From Acanthamoeba castellanii str. Neff (taxonomy: Eukaryota; Discosea; Longamoebia; Acanthamoebidae), in NCBI RefSeq assembly GCF_000313135.1, contig NW_004457320.1, positions 10,197 to 44,668 on the forward strand: 34,472 nt of DNA, read 5' to 3'. Both the position numbers and the translations under genes were made by a program. Position 1 is the first letter of the stretch; every line of letters begins with the position of its first letter. A model generated the notes under the pieces. That model searched no databases. It had not been told where the DNA came from and worked only from the letters and a program-made list of their open reading frames with translations. This document shows positions 9,825 to 20,726 of this stretch, piece after piece.

Positions 9825-11506
9825 TCAATCGTCTTGATTGGTTTCGTTTTCGTTATCCTCTCCGCTGTCGTCGCTATCGTCACTGTCGTCGCTGTCGGTG
9901 TCCTCCACCTTCTTCTTTCCTCGTTTGCGGCTCTCTTGCTGTTCGTCCTCCTGTCGCTGGGCTTCGAGATGGACGAAGAAGGCCTGCAGCGCGCTGAGGA
10001 GCGGCGCCATGAAGTCGCACTCGACGTTGTTGTGTCCCGCCCCCTCCAGGCTGATCAACTTTTGGAAAGGGAGCGTAAGGTAAGAAAGAGTGAGGAATGA
10101 TAGGAATGAATGAAAAGAGGGACTGCACTGGTGGTACCTTGTAGGGATTGCCCGCCTTGGCGTACAGCTCGGTACCGTGCCAGTAGGGCACCACCTCGTC
10201 GTCGGTCCCGTGGATGATCATAGTCGGGATCTCGATCTTGCCTTCAGCACCAACCACCTCGTGAGCAGGGGGGAATCATAGCAGGGAAGACAGACAGACA
10301 GGAGTACCGATTCGGTTGACGTTGACGAAGATGTCGACGGGCAGCATGGCCAGCGTTGTGGACACTACACGGATGGCGCTCGCCTGGCCACCACGTAAAG
10401 AAAGGCCTCGCAGCGTGAGCACACATATCAATTGGCAATTTTAGATGAGGGCTGGAGACAGGAGAGGGTCCTCATACGATGGGGCTCTGCAGCACAAACC
10501 CGGCCGGGAGCATTGCCGACATCGGGTCGCTGTCGTCATCCCTGAACATACATATATATGTTATATGTTATAAGTTATATAAGTTGATTACCACGTATGC
10601 ATGTGTGATCATTGCGTGATATGTGAATGGACATGTGTCTATATACCCACTGGGCACGCCCCGGCAGAACATGGAGGGACTGAGCCACGACGAGGGTCGG
10701 CTTTGGGCTCGCGCGAGTGCGCATAGGCGCTGGCCCAGATAACACGTCGGCCCGGAGCCAATCGACCGACCGTATCTGGATTTGGCGTTGACGGAGACAC
10801 CAACGGAGTGAAGATGAAGAGCACGAGACGGGCAGTCAGTATGTGCATACACTTCGAGGTGGAAAAGGCGGAAAGTGTGGAGATGATGATGATGATGATC
10901 GTGTACAGGATAATGCGCGATGGAGGGATCTTGAATTCCTTGGTGAGCAGGTCGTAGGCGCCCTCGACGTCGGCGTAGCACGACGCCTCCGTGGGCACTC
11001 CCGGGTGCAGGCCATAGCCGCGATAGTCGTAGCTCAGCACGTTCACCTGATTGATCGATGGTGATACCATCCATTGTCATCACCAAAACTACACACCACA
11101 CACACACACACACACACAACACGCACACACACAACACACACAACTTTCTGCACAATCAGGCACCACCGAGGCATGTCGTACGGAGAAGGTGCGGCACATG
11201 TAGCCCAGCCAGTCGTTGAGTTGTCCTATGTCCTCCGCGTTACCGTGGCTGAACAAGATCGTGAATCGGGGTCTGTCACCTCACACCATTCATTGGTTGA
11301 TTTTGTAAAGATGATTCAATTCGATAGATTAGATTAATTCAGTGAATGGAAAGATGTTGGGGGAGGAGGAGGCACCTTGCGTGCGCCCAGTAGGTGCAGG
11401 GAATGCGGTCTCCCAGTTTGGAGGTGGCCCACACTAGCGTCGCCATCTGTTCATCGTACGACGGGTAGGGCGGCAAAAAAGCCTTGCTGGCCACCACGTT
11501 TCCCAT
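9825..11506 (-). CDS. ABHD17/FAM108-type alpha/beta hydrolase (putative protein depalmitoylase)
   Basis: Eight exons in reading order: 11506-11376, 11272-11182, 11046-10907, 10775-10647, 10541-10478, 10383-10308, 10241-10138, 10058-9825; all phases join. Family motifs appear in order: FLPPYPSY, ILFSHGNAED, LSYDYRGYG, LYGRSIGSGPT (nucleophile elbow G-x-S-x-G), GFVLQSPI, MIIHGTDDEVV (acid residue) and EGAGHNN (catalytic His). This is the Ser-Asp-His triad of ABHD17, which in animals removes palmitate from membrane proteins such as N-Ras. Animal ABHD17 is anchored by an N-terminal palmitoylated Cys cluster. Here the N-terminus is MGNVVASK, a plausible N-myristoylation signal instead. The C-terminal tail is very acidic (an Asp/Ser/Glu-rich run). 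The loop after the nucleophile is longer than usual. Substrate is not shown by the sequence. Confidence 0.9.
11090..11143. repeat. CA dinucleotide microsatellite in intron
   Basis: Imperfect CA repeat in the intron between exons 2 and 3 of the ABHD17-like gene; on the coding strand it reads as GT. Confidence 0.9.
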
Positions 11507-11700
11507 CTTGTCTCGTGTCTCTTCCTCTTCGCTCTAAACTCTTGTTGCAACTGATTCACCTCGCCTTCGGCCGTTCCCTTCGTCCACTCCACCGAGAACC
11601 AACCAAGGCTTCTTCAACTCGACCGTTAGTGATTTCTTTTTCCTTTTTTTATTTTTATTATTTCATATTTATTTTATTTGAATTGAAGCAGAAGATTGTG
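11507..11700. promoter_or_regulatory. Divergent promoter region between ABHD17-like and MPPE1-like genes
   Basis: The two genes are transcribed away from each other, with 194 nt between their start codons. The right half (about 11635-11700) is strongly AT-rich, in contrast with the exons. No specific factor site could be recognised. A shared bidirectional promoter is likely from spacing alone. Confidence 0.5.
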
Positions 11701-13968
11701 ATGAGCAGGGGTGGTGGGGTGGCATGGCGAAGGAGGTGGTGGCATCCATCGCGCCCGGTACTGGTGGTGCTTCTGCCCGTGGCCGCCCTCCTCCTGTGCG
11801 AGTACGGCCTCTACTACCTCGCCCTCGCCCGCTGCGGCAGCTTCCCCGTGCCGCCTCCCCTTCCTTCCGGCCCCGGCGACACTACCGAACATGATGAAGG
11901 TGGAGATGACCTCTACCTGCTGGTCGTCGCCGACACCCACGTCCTAGGGTTCACCCCCTCCTCCTCTCTTTTGGTTGCTGTCTTCTTCTTTTCTTTTATT
12001 TTTATTTTTATTTTTATTTTTATTTATTTTTAATGCTGTGCAGCCCGACTGGCCACTGGTTCGACCGTGCGAGGCGCGAGTGGCAGATGGAGCGGGCGTT
12101 CCAGTCGGTCCTCTCGGTGCTCGCGCCCGACGCGGCCCTCGTCCTCGGCGATGCCACCGACGAGGGCAAGGTACCACCACCCAACACCAGGTCCCAGGTC
12201 GAGACAGGTCGAGACTCACCGGAACGCTCCTTGTGTGTGTGTGTGTGTGGTGATCAGTGGACTACGTTTCGGCAGTGGGAGGAGGACGTGGCGCGGTTTC
12301 GGCGCCTCTTTCGCAACGAATCGGAAGAGACACGGCTCGAGGTCGTGGTGGGCAATCACGACATCGGATTCCACAACAGGATGTCCTCCAGCCGCATCCG
12401 GTACACCTTCGCTGTCTCTAACACACACACACACACACACACACCGCACGCACACACACACACACACACACCGCACGCACGCACCATGGAATCTAAGTGT
12501 GTGAGTCGTAGGCGCTTCGAGACTGAGTTCGGGGAGAGCAATCGGTTGTTCTTCGTCAAGGACCAGCCGTTCGTGATGCTCAACTCGATGGCGTTCGAGG
12601 ACGAGTGCCACCTGTGCCAGAGCGCCGAGGACAAGCTGCAGCAAATCGTCCGACAGCTGAAGACCGGCGAGGCCGACAGGCTGCAGCGGCGGCCCATCCT
12701 GCTCTCCCACTTCCCGCTCTTTCGACGAAACCAGGAGTTCTGCTCCGAACTCGACATCACCCACGAACTCGTGCAGAGTACGCACAATCCTCTTCTCCTC
12801 GTTTTGATGGTGTTTCACGTCTTGTGTGTCGTGTCGTGTCGTGTCGTGTCGTGCGTGTTGTGTTGTGAGTCGCGTCGGTCGCGTCGCGTGGTGCGTGTTG
12901 TGTGCGTGCGTGGTGCGTGTCGTGTGCAGAGCTGTCGGAATTCGAGGGGGACGAGCTGCAGGACGGGGTGTTGCGGTACTCCAACATTCCGCACAAGGAC
13001 GTGGTGAGCCGAGAAGCAACGAACCACCTCATGTCCGCCCTCAACCCGGCCTTCGTCTTCTCCGGCCACAACCACTACCACTGCCTCTACCAGCACCCCA
13101 ACGGTACACGACTGCTACACCCCCCCCCTTTGATTTGGCGCCCAGGTCTCACACTTTCTCTGTTCTTCGGCAGGCGTGCCAGAGTTGACAGTGTCGACGT
13201 TCAGCTGGCGCAACAGGGCCGACCCGAGCTTCGTTTTGGCCACGGTCCACCCCACCCGACGNNNNNNNNNNNNNNNNNNNNNNNNNNNNNNNNNNNNNNN
13301 NNNNNNNNNNNNNNNNNNNNNNNNNNNNNNNNNNNNNNNNNNNNNNNNNNNNNNNNNNNNNNNNNNNNNNNNNNNNNNNNNNNNNNNTCTCTCTCTCTCC
13401 CTCTCTCTCGCCCTTTGCGGCGTGTTGGGGTTGTTGCGCCCACCAATGCTGACCCACAACTTTTCTTTTAAAAGGGAAAGGAAAGCGAAAGCGATTTGGA
13501 GAGCACGACGACGATGGAGACGGCGACGAGCGGGAGGCGTGGGCGAGAGCGACAGAGGTGGAAGAAGAAGAAGAAGAGGGGCACGAGCAGGACAGTCTGA
13601 CTCCAGTCACGGTAGAGTTCACCCTGGGATTCACTGAAGAAGAGGCCGATCACGATGACCGTCAGCGACCACGAGAACAGATCGGCGCGGACGAAACGAC
13701 AAAGGAGCAGCATGGGGGTGGTGAGGCGAGGGGCGAGGAGAAGCGACCACCAGGACAAGAGCGGGAGGAGGAGGAGAACGGCGATGAGGTGGTGCTGGAG
13801 GTCGAGGTCTACTACAAGCGGTGCGAGCTGCCCTCCGAGACGACCATAATCAGCGTGTACGTGCTGTCGGCCGTCCTGTGGCTGGCGACGCTGGTCAGCC
13901 TCTGCTGCAGCTACGCACACAAGACCGTCGGCAAGGCCGCCTCCCGCAAGATGCTCAAGCTCGTGTGA
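11701..13968 (+). CDS. MPPE1/PGAP5-like membrane metallophosphoesterase (interrupted by assembly gap)
   Basis: Exons: 11701-11948, 12044-12170, 12258-12400, 12512-12777, 12930-13103, 13174 into the N gap, and a last exon from about 13478 to 13968. An N-terminal membrane span (around residues 22-45) is followed by the calcineurin-like metal-binding motifs in order: VADTH, LGDATDEG, GNHDIGFH, LLSHFPLF and SGHNHYH. The segment TVSTFSWRNR matches the end of the catalytic domain in MPPE1/PGAP5 and yeast Ted1/Cdc1. A very acidic linker and a second membrane span (around SVYVLSAVLWLATLVSL) close the protein. In animals PGAP5 removes an ethanolamine-phosphate side group from GPI anchors in the ER, which helps GPI proteins leave the ER; the same role here is inference. 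The gap may hide one exon. The first donor, GTTCAC, is weak but keeps phase and family alignment. Confidence 0.85.
11991..12032 (+). repeat. TTTTTA tandem repeat in polypyrimidine tract
   Basis: Repeats of TTTTTA just before the acceptor of exon 2 of the metallophosphoesterase gene; it doubles as that intron's pyrimidine tract. Confidence 0.8.
12421..12484 (+). repeat. CA/CGCA microsatellite in intron
   Basis: Two CA runs separated by CGCACG, inside the intron after exon 3 of the metallophosphoesterase gene. Confidence 0.9.
12826..12927 (+). repeat. GTGTC pentamer repeat, decaying into GT/CG-rich sequence
   Basis: Five perfect GTGTC units at 12826-12850, followed by degenerate copies to about 12927, filling the intron between exons 4 and 5 of the metallophosphoesterase gene. 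The same pentamer, on the opposite strand, makes up the repeat at 29786-29864. Confidence 0.85.
13262..13387. other. Assembly gap (126 N)
   Basis: A run of unknown bases inside the metallophosphoesterase gene, directly followed by a CT-repeat tract (13388-13410). True length is unknown; simple repeats at the gap edge suggest why assembly failed. Confidence 0.99.
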
Positions 13969-14084
13969 GCAACGTTTAGCGTTGCATATCAGAACACAAA
14001 CATGTTGGCCCACCCTCGGCCCACAGTTATATCATATAGTATAGTATTGTATATTTATGTTTTATGGTGGTATCGTATCACCTT

Positions 14085-17000
14085 TCACACACTGAGGGAG
14101 TCGTCCCAGGGCAGGTCGCGACAGACCTGCGGCGTGAAGGCCGCGTTCTCGATCAGGGAATGCACCAACCGTCGGGCCGACAGTCTGAACCGGAAGTTGG
14201 CCAGCATCTGCAACACCTCCAGCACGAACCCCGGATCGAAGAAGACCTCCGGGTGCTTGCTCCTCAAGCTTGGGCATATCGGCAACGTTGACCGGATGTC
14301 AGTCAGAGACTTACCATGGCGACGGCTCAGAATTTTGGGGGGGGGAATGGTGTACCTGGTCACCTGGCGACTGGCGCGGTCGACGATGATGGGGTTCGAG
14401 AGGGCGCCGATCTGCTGGAGACACTCGGCCCGGGGGTCGCCGGCCGGGTACCGCTGGCCGCTGCCCTGGATGCTCGCTGCCGGCAGCTGTGCCCGCGATC
14501 CCTCGTACTTGCTGGGCTTGATCTGTACAGAACGAACAGTGGCCGGGAGGTTGGTTGGTTTGGGTTGGGTTGGGTTGTTAATTGCAGGGCGAGTACCTTG
14601 AAAAGGCCCGAGCTGGCGGAGTCTTTGGGTACGCATATGTTGGCATTGTTGCAGGGCGACTCCCACCCGAGCCCATCCAGCAGCACACGCCCCCGCGGGC
14701 TTTGGCTGATCAACCCCAGCACGTAGTAGCAAGTCCTACGCAGGCACAACACGACGCATACGCCACCGTAAAAAAGTTGCGCGGTGGGGGCTGCGAGGAG
14801 CGCAATGATGTACCCGCGCAATGAGAGACTGTCAGCGTTCTCCGCAAGGCTCACGATCTCCGCCAACAGACCTTCTTTCTCGAGGAAGCGGAGGCCCCTC
14901 TCCGACGCGCCGACATGGCCCTTTATGTGCGTGAGAGAAATCAAATTTGATAAAAAAACAAACAATTTTGAAATTATATTGATATTTTATGGATAAATGA
15001 AATGTCAATAAAAATAAATAGGCATGGCGAAAGCGTACGAGGACCCAGAGGGCTGCGCGCTGGTTGAGCGCGGGCGTGGAGCCAGTTTTGTTGCGGAGGA
15101 CGGCGGCAAAGTGGCGCATGTGGCCGGACACGGCCAGGAGTTCGCTGCCCAGCACGGTCTTGGCGAGGTCGCCGTAGAAGTGGGGCGGGACGTCGAGCGC
15201 CGGCTTGTCCTCCGGGCGCCAGATCTTGCCCTTGCTCGCCATCACCTCGAGCGACTCCTCCAGCTTGAGCATGTACTCGACGTACCCCTCCGCCTTCCAC
15301 TTCGCCAGCTCGCTCTCCAGATAGCCCGCCTCCAGCAGGTACTCGAACCCCGCCTCCGTCGAAAGCATCCTGCAACCATGGTTGGCCATTTTACTATTCA
15401 GTCACCATCATCAACCAAGCAAGAAAGCAACCACAGTGCTTGGGGGCGTACTTGAGTATAAGGTCGGACGCAACGCGGTTCTTGCTTCTGTGCAGGGCCA
15501 GCGTTAGTATGATTTGATATTGGGGGAGACAAGGCAGTGTGTTGTTTTGTGGTGAGGGGGCTGAAGGGACAAACCCGAGCAGTAGAGACAGGGAGGGCCG
15601 GCACTTGACGAAGGTGTCGAGGCACTCGGGGGTTTCGCAGGCTTCGTCCAGGGAGGTGAGCGCCATTTGGAACACCTTGGCGTGTTCATCGCCCAGCTTG
15701 ACGCGAGCGAATTGTTGGTATAGGATGATAGAACCGGGGCCTTGAGCGTGGTGCGGTACCTGCTTGTTGAGGAGCTGAATGCCCCACGCCGAGAACGAGG
15801 CGACGCCGGAGCGGTAGAGAAGCCGCAGGTGCTTGGTGGCGAAGTAGCGCACGGGCTGAAGTAGGCGATCAATGCAGCACAAGCGGCCACACCAATGAGT
15901 GAGATGTTCAGCACAACTGGTGAGCACTTGCAAGCAGGAAGAAGAACTGAACGCGTACCCAGGAGGTCGACGTCAGCGACTTGGAGATCAGCACCCGCGC
16001 CTGGCCGCCACTGCGCACCGAGTGAGGATCCATTGGCCATCGTGCGCCGCCGTGTACCAGGCGGGTGGGGTGTGCCATGGAGAGAGGCATCGTACATGGA
16101 ATAGTCCAGCGAGGTGAGGCTCAGGTAGGACAGGTTGGAGGAAGACTGCATCTCGCCCAGGGACGCGAAGATCTTGTACTGATTCATCAGCTCCAGGCCC
16201 CTGTTCAAGCCCCCATCCGCAGGGTTAGTCGCAGGGCCTCCACAAATTGGCCGTTGCTAAGCGAGAGGCTGTGCAAGAAGGAAGAGACCTGCTGGACGAG
16301 GACAAGGTGCCCACCAAGGTAAAGTACTCGCGGGCCATCAACTCGACCACTCGGTCCTCTGCGAGAATGCGAGCCGACGATTTCTGCACACATTGAGAGG
16401 GTGGGGGGTCAAGAGCGCGTTAGGTCGAGGCCCGTCGAGGTCACGACAAAGAGAGGAAAGGAGGTGGTGGTACCCCGTCGAGCTCGTCTCTGAAGAGTTC
16501 GGCCACCTTTCGCACCAGCCCGTGCTGCTTGAGGAACTCCTCGCCGGCCTCACTCTGCAGGAGCAGCTCCACGCATAGGCACGCAATGCGCACGTACTTG
16601 CAGAACGTCTGCGTGCCCCCGGGCATTGTTAGCACAACGACGACTTCCACTGCTGGTTGGTTGGCGGTGGAGGAAGAGCGTACCACGGTGTGTGACTCCT
16701 TCATGATGCTCTTGTCGTTGGGCTTGAGGAAGGAGAGGATGCGCTTGATGAACGTGGTGCGCTGGGTGGCGGTCGTGAAGTGCACGGGATTGCGCAGCGG
16801 ACCCTCGAGCGTCTCCTCGATCAGGTCCCAGTCCCACTTGGTGTACTCCTTCGTCGCCAGAACCTGCGTTTGCTGCAGCTTCTGCATGAACTGGCTCGGC
16901 TCCATCGAGTAGTCCACCTTGGCTCGCACGTCGTCGATTCTGTCCAGCTTGCGGTCCCGCCCTTTCAGGCGTCGGTACCGGCTGGCGCCACTGGTCACCA

Positions 17001-19224
17001 CCGACGCTCCACTGTAGTCCTTGGCCGATCCTTGCCTGCGGTGCGCGATTACATTTATATACCCTGAGATCGGCCAATGGGTGAAAACATCTGATGTAGG
17101 GGCCTATACCTCGACTGGGCGCATTGATGGAGGTGCGAGATGATGGTCGACGTCGAGGACCTCACCTTGGGGTGCTCCACGAATGAGACCGCGTGCGAAA
17201 CGAGTGTGGCTAGCGTCTGCCGACAGAGACGCCCCGACAGACAAGAAGGAGACAGATTAGGTCGAAGAGTGGCGAAACAGAGGCGCAGAACTAGTACTCT
17301 GGGCAAGAGCGTACCTGCAAGCGGGCGACCTGCACGCGAGGCAGGAGGGAGGGCGACATCTGCAGGAGGTCGCCGAGGAGAATGGTGGCCTTGAACCCGA
17401 GTCCCAGGTTGCCCGAGACTCCGCCCGGCTGGCTGACGACGCACACGTCCTGCTGCTCCTCGACCTGCTCCTTGCCCATGTCCACCAGCGCCTCCACCAG
17501 CCCGCAGTTGACAAAGGCGATCAGCAGGGCCGACCGGTACATGTTGACCAGGTTCGGCCTCTCGCTGTAGACCCTGTAGCACCGCAACACCGCCGGCTGA
17601 GTTAGTCCAGGCGGCGGGGGCGCTACGAGCCGATGGGGGATCGCTTTCAGAGCTCTGGGCGTTAGTAGTACCTGGAGGGATTGTGCAGGGTGTTGACGGT
17701 GTGGTCCTTGAAGCTCTTGGTGGACTGCGCGCCTTGTCTCGACGAGAACATCCACGAGTCCTTGTCTTGCGGGACCAGCATGCCAAACACCGAGAAGATC
17801 ATCGCCAATATCAGCTCCTGCTCAGTAACACGCACACGCACACGCACGCACACGCACACACGAGTAAGCAGTTGCACTGCAACCACAGTTCAGAAAAGAG
17901 AAAGTGGAGCTGGGAAGTGCCTTGACTTCGGCGTGAGGGCTCACGCGAAGAGTTTCGACAAGGGAGCGAAGAGCGAGCGGATCGGCCGCGAAGCTAATCA
18001 GGCCGGCCCAGTTCTTGAGGAGTGCGCCCACGGCGTCCAGGCACACCACCCTGCCCGCCCGGCACTGCTCCTTCGCCGCCTTTTCCTTCTCGGCGTCCTT
18101 GGCGGCGTCCCCGGTCTTGGGCGGGAGGACCTCAGGGTCCGTGTCCGTAATCGGCGCCAGCAGGCACTACAAAGCACGAATAAGATAAAAACCGGATTGC
18201 GTTGAATAATGTCTGATAGATATATAAAGCGTACTTGCAAGTCGCAGCTGAGCCGAACGTAGGGGCGACAGGCAGGCTCGTTGAGGAGGTAGAGAACGGT
18301 GTTGAGCAGGCTGTCCTGCATTTGGACGTGATCCAGATCCGCGGAGGCCTTGAAAATGGTGCGTATGCCGTTGTTCAACGCCACCACCCGAGGATTCGTA
18401 ATAGCTGCAACAGCCCGAAACGATCAGCGTCTGAGTCACATCCAAGGCCCGGTGGAGGCGCGGTGTACCGAGGCAGCAAAGGGCTTCCAGCGCAATAGCC
18501 CGGATTGGGTCATCGGTAGACTCTGCGACGGCAACCAACGCGGAGACGATGGCGCGCGATATGTACATGGGACCCACGTCGATCATACGATACACGGCCC
18601 GGAAGGCTTGAATGCGCTCCGGCGAGTCCTCCTTCTCTCGTTCCAGCGATCTGGGCAGGAAGGTAAGCACGGGAAGGAGAGCGCCGAGTAGACATTGGTT
18701 GGTGGGGTGTACCGCGCGAGAAGGAGAGCTGTGCGGCTGGCGGTGACGTGGCGCACGAAGAGAGGATCGACGGTCATGTAGCGCAGGGCACGAAGTGCTT
18801 GCACCCGCACGACGAGTCGTGGGAATGACACCAGGCTTCGAATGCTACACAGAAACACACCAAGAGGCACAAATAAGACACACGAGTAGCTACACGCGTA
18901 GGCGGGAGGGACTCGACGTACCAAAGCACCACGCGACGAGAAAAGGATTCCGCGAGCTGGGTCATGCTGGTGCTCAGCGTGCAGAGTGCCTTCAGTGCGT
19001 CCAACTTCTGACACAAGTTGGATCCTTCGTTCTCGAGAACCTCCAGTTGTGCGATAGCTGCGCCAAATATGATGCATCAGCGAAGGGCTCAGAAAGAGGG
19101 GGGAGAGGAGGGAAGAAGAAATAAATGGGGGAGGACCTTGGGGCAACGTTGGGGCTGGGGTCGCGGTAGGGATGGGGGACTGCTCCTTCCGCAGCCGAAA
19201 CTCGGCTATGGGTCTCATCGTCAT
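14085..19224 (-). CDS. piaA: Rictor/Pianissimo, TORC2 subunit
   Basis: Twenty-two exons giving about 1,128 residues, close to the length of Dictyostelium Pianissimo: 19224-19137, 19057-18922, 18844-18713, 18650-18469, 18404-18235, 18166-17921, 17817-17672, 17573-17315, 17216-17110, 17035-16684, 16608-16474, 16383-16289, 16200-16096, 16010-15959, 15855-15760, 15696-15575, 15487-15452, 15369-15039, 14920-14814, 14735-14597, 14522-14356, 14268-14085. All phases join and the sum is a multiple of three. Family signatures: an N-terminal helical-repeat region (ERIQAFRAVYRMIDVGP), the middle segment TQVLATKEYTKWDWDLI, MAREYFTLVGTLSSS, LRLLYRSGVASFSAWGI, and the C-terminal block PHFYGDLAKT, GHVGASERGLRFL and YYVLGLISQSPRGR. 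In other eukaryotes Rictor scaffolds TORC2, which activates AKT/SGK-type kinases and controls chemotaxis and actin. Exon 6 ends either at a GC-AG donor (17921) or a GT donor (17927). Confidence 0.93.
17827..17862. repeat. CACACG/CGCA microsatellite in rictor intron 6
   Basis: Short alternating CACACG and CGCA units just upstream of the acceptor of rictor exon 7. Confidence 0.8.
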
Positions 19225-19624
19225 CTTCACTCACCCAGTGTGCTCTCTGCCTCCCCCCCCTCAGTACTGGTGGAACCCAACAAGATGGTCGGGTCGAATC
19301 CTGCAGTCTCCCTGTCCTGTCACAGAACTTCTCCAAGGGGCGGTGCGGAAAAGGGAAAAGGGAACGGGGAAATTAAAAGAAAATGATTATTGTGCAGAGA
19401 GCAACATGCCTTCATACCGGCCGTGCTGTTGGAGAGACATAGTAACCATCTGGTCGCCACTTCACCAAACTTGCATGTTCCTAAGCCAGTCCCATCCATC
19501 TCTTTGTTGGTGCGCCTTTGAAGGAATTGGAATTAAGTTTTTATGTGGAGCAGTGGATGGAGGTCAGTGGAGGAGGAGAAGGAAGACGGGAGAAGATGAA
19601 CAGGAAGGGCTGGAAGGGGGCGCC
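19225..19624. other. Intergenic region upstream of rictor
   Basis: This lies between the rictor start and the stop of the PSI-repeat protein gene, both on the minus strand. It presumably holds the rictor promoter and 5' UTR and the 3' UTR of the neighbour. A C run sits at about 19252-19260. No ORF with a recognisable domain, tRNA or other RNA gene could be supported. Confidence 0.5.
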
Positions 19625-20584
19625 TTAGGCGGATTCGTTGATGGCCTGGTAGCCGCGAGACCTCTGCATCCTCTTGACGATGACAAAAATGATGGTGGCC
19701 ACGACGGCGAGCACGAACAGACCACCGGCCACGGACAGACCGATGATGATGGCCAGCTTCCTCTTGGCATCGTCATCCTCGCCTGTGCATCATGACAACA
19801 ACGTTGAACGAGACTAAGAGGTGAGCTGCACCGACCGCAGCGATGTACACGGGGAAAGAGATGATCCATACCGCAGATCTTGGAGTCGAGGCCCCAGTGC
19901 TTCTGGGCGCAGGTCTCGTTGGCGGTGAGCGACTTGTAGAAGGGACCGGCAGCGGTACCCTCCCAGCAGGTGCCGTTGGTCTTGTTCTTGCCGGTGCCGA
20001 AAGGCTCGCACCAACCGCACACGGCGCCGTTCTTGCTGCTGTAGGCCTCCACGCACGACTTGCAGTTCTTGAACGACGAGCAGTTGCGGCAGTCGGTGGC
20101 ATTGAAGTGCCAGCCACCGGTGGTAACGTTACAGGTGCCGTCGGTAGACACGTTGGCCGAAGTGCCCTCCAGGCACAGACCGAAGGCCGGGCACCAACCG
20201 CAGTTCGGCTGGCTGGCACAGTCGCGGCAGTTCGTGTAGTCCGTGCAATTGGCAGCATCCATCATGTCGAAGTCCTGACCTCGCACTACGAAAAGGCGAG
20301 GCGAGGGGCTTGACGTTAATTAAATGCGCATCTAATTCCCTGCAAAGCTGGGTCTGGGAATTAAAATAAAATGACGTACCGGAAGCGAAGGAGAAGCAAA
20401 GGGCGAGGACAACGACCACCAGAAGAGAGCTAAGCACCGACATTTTCGACTAAATAGCGAATGGATTAGGATAATTCGTAGCAAATGTACAGGAAATGCT
20501 GATTGAAATGAGGAACTGATAAATTGGGTGCTAATTGGACTAAGAATTTATGAAAATCACTCAGGGTGAAGGCTTGCGTACCAT
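19625..20584 (-). CDS. Small PSI-repeat (cysteine-rich) type I membrane protein
   Basis: Coding exons 20443-20380, 20285-19872 and 19782-19625 give 211 residues. A signal peptide (about 1-21) precedes a Cys-rich ectodomain in which C-x2-C and CGWC motifs recur (NCGWCPAFGLC, VCGWCEPFG), the pattern of plexin-semaphorin-integrin (PSI) domains; about two and a half units are visible. Several N-x-S/T sites suggest glycosylation. A membrane span (LAIIIGLSVAGGLFVL onwards) leads to a short cytosolic tail ending GYQAINESA. An upstream ATG at 20584-20582 is followed at once by a donor (GTACGC), and an acceptor at 20450-20451 joins it in frame (M-S-K-M-S-V), so translation may start in an upstream exon holding only the ATG. 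Function unknown; adhesion or prey recognition is only a guess. Confidence 0.8.
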
Positions 20585-20726
20585 TTTGTTTTTAGGCTTC
20601 TGATGCAGAGATGCCCGGTACGGCTTTCTGGTCGCGCAGAAGAAGAGAACGAAAAGAACGTCCGCAAAATACGTTTGGCCCCGAAAAATAATCACAAATT
20701 AAAATCGCACCAAGGCATACACAGCT

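Noticed and set aside
19287..19330. tRNA-like T-loop (GGTCGAATCC) upstream of rictor
   Set aside because: The T-loop lacks a base of the consensus and there is no matching A box, acceptor stem or anticodon arm around it.
19564..20286. Uninterrupted 240-residue frame of the PSI-repeat protein
   Set aside because: It reads through the donor at 19871 into intron sequence and loses the membrane span; splicing to 19782 restores a proper transmembrane tail and stop.
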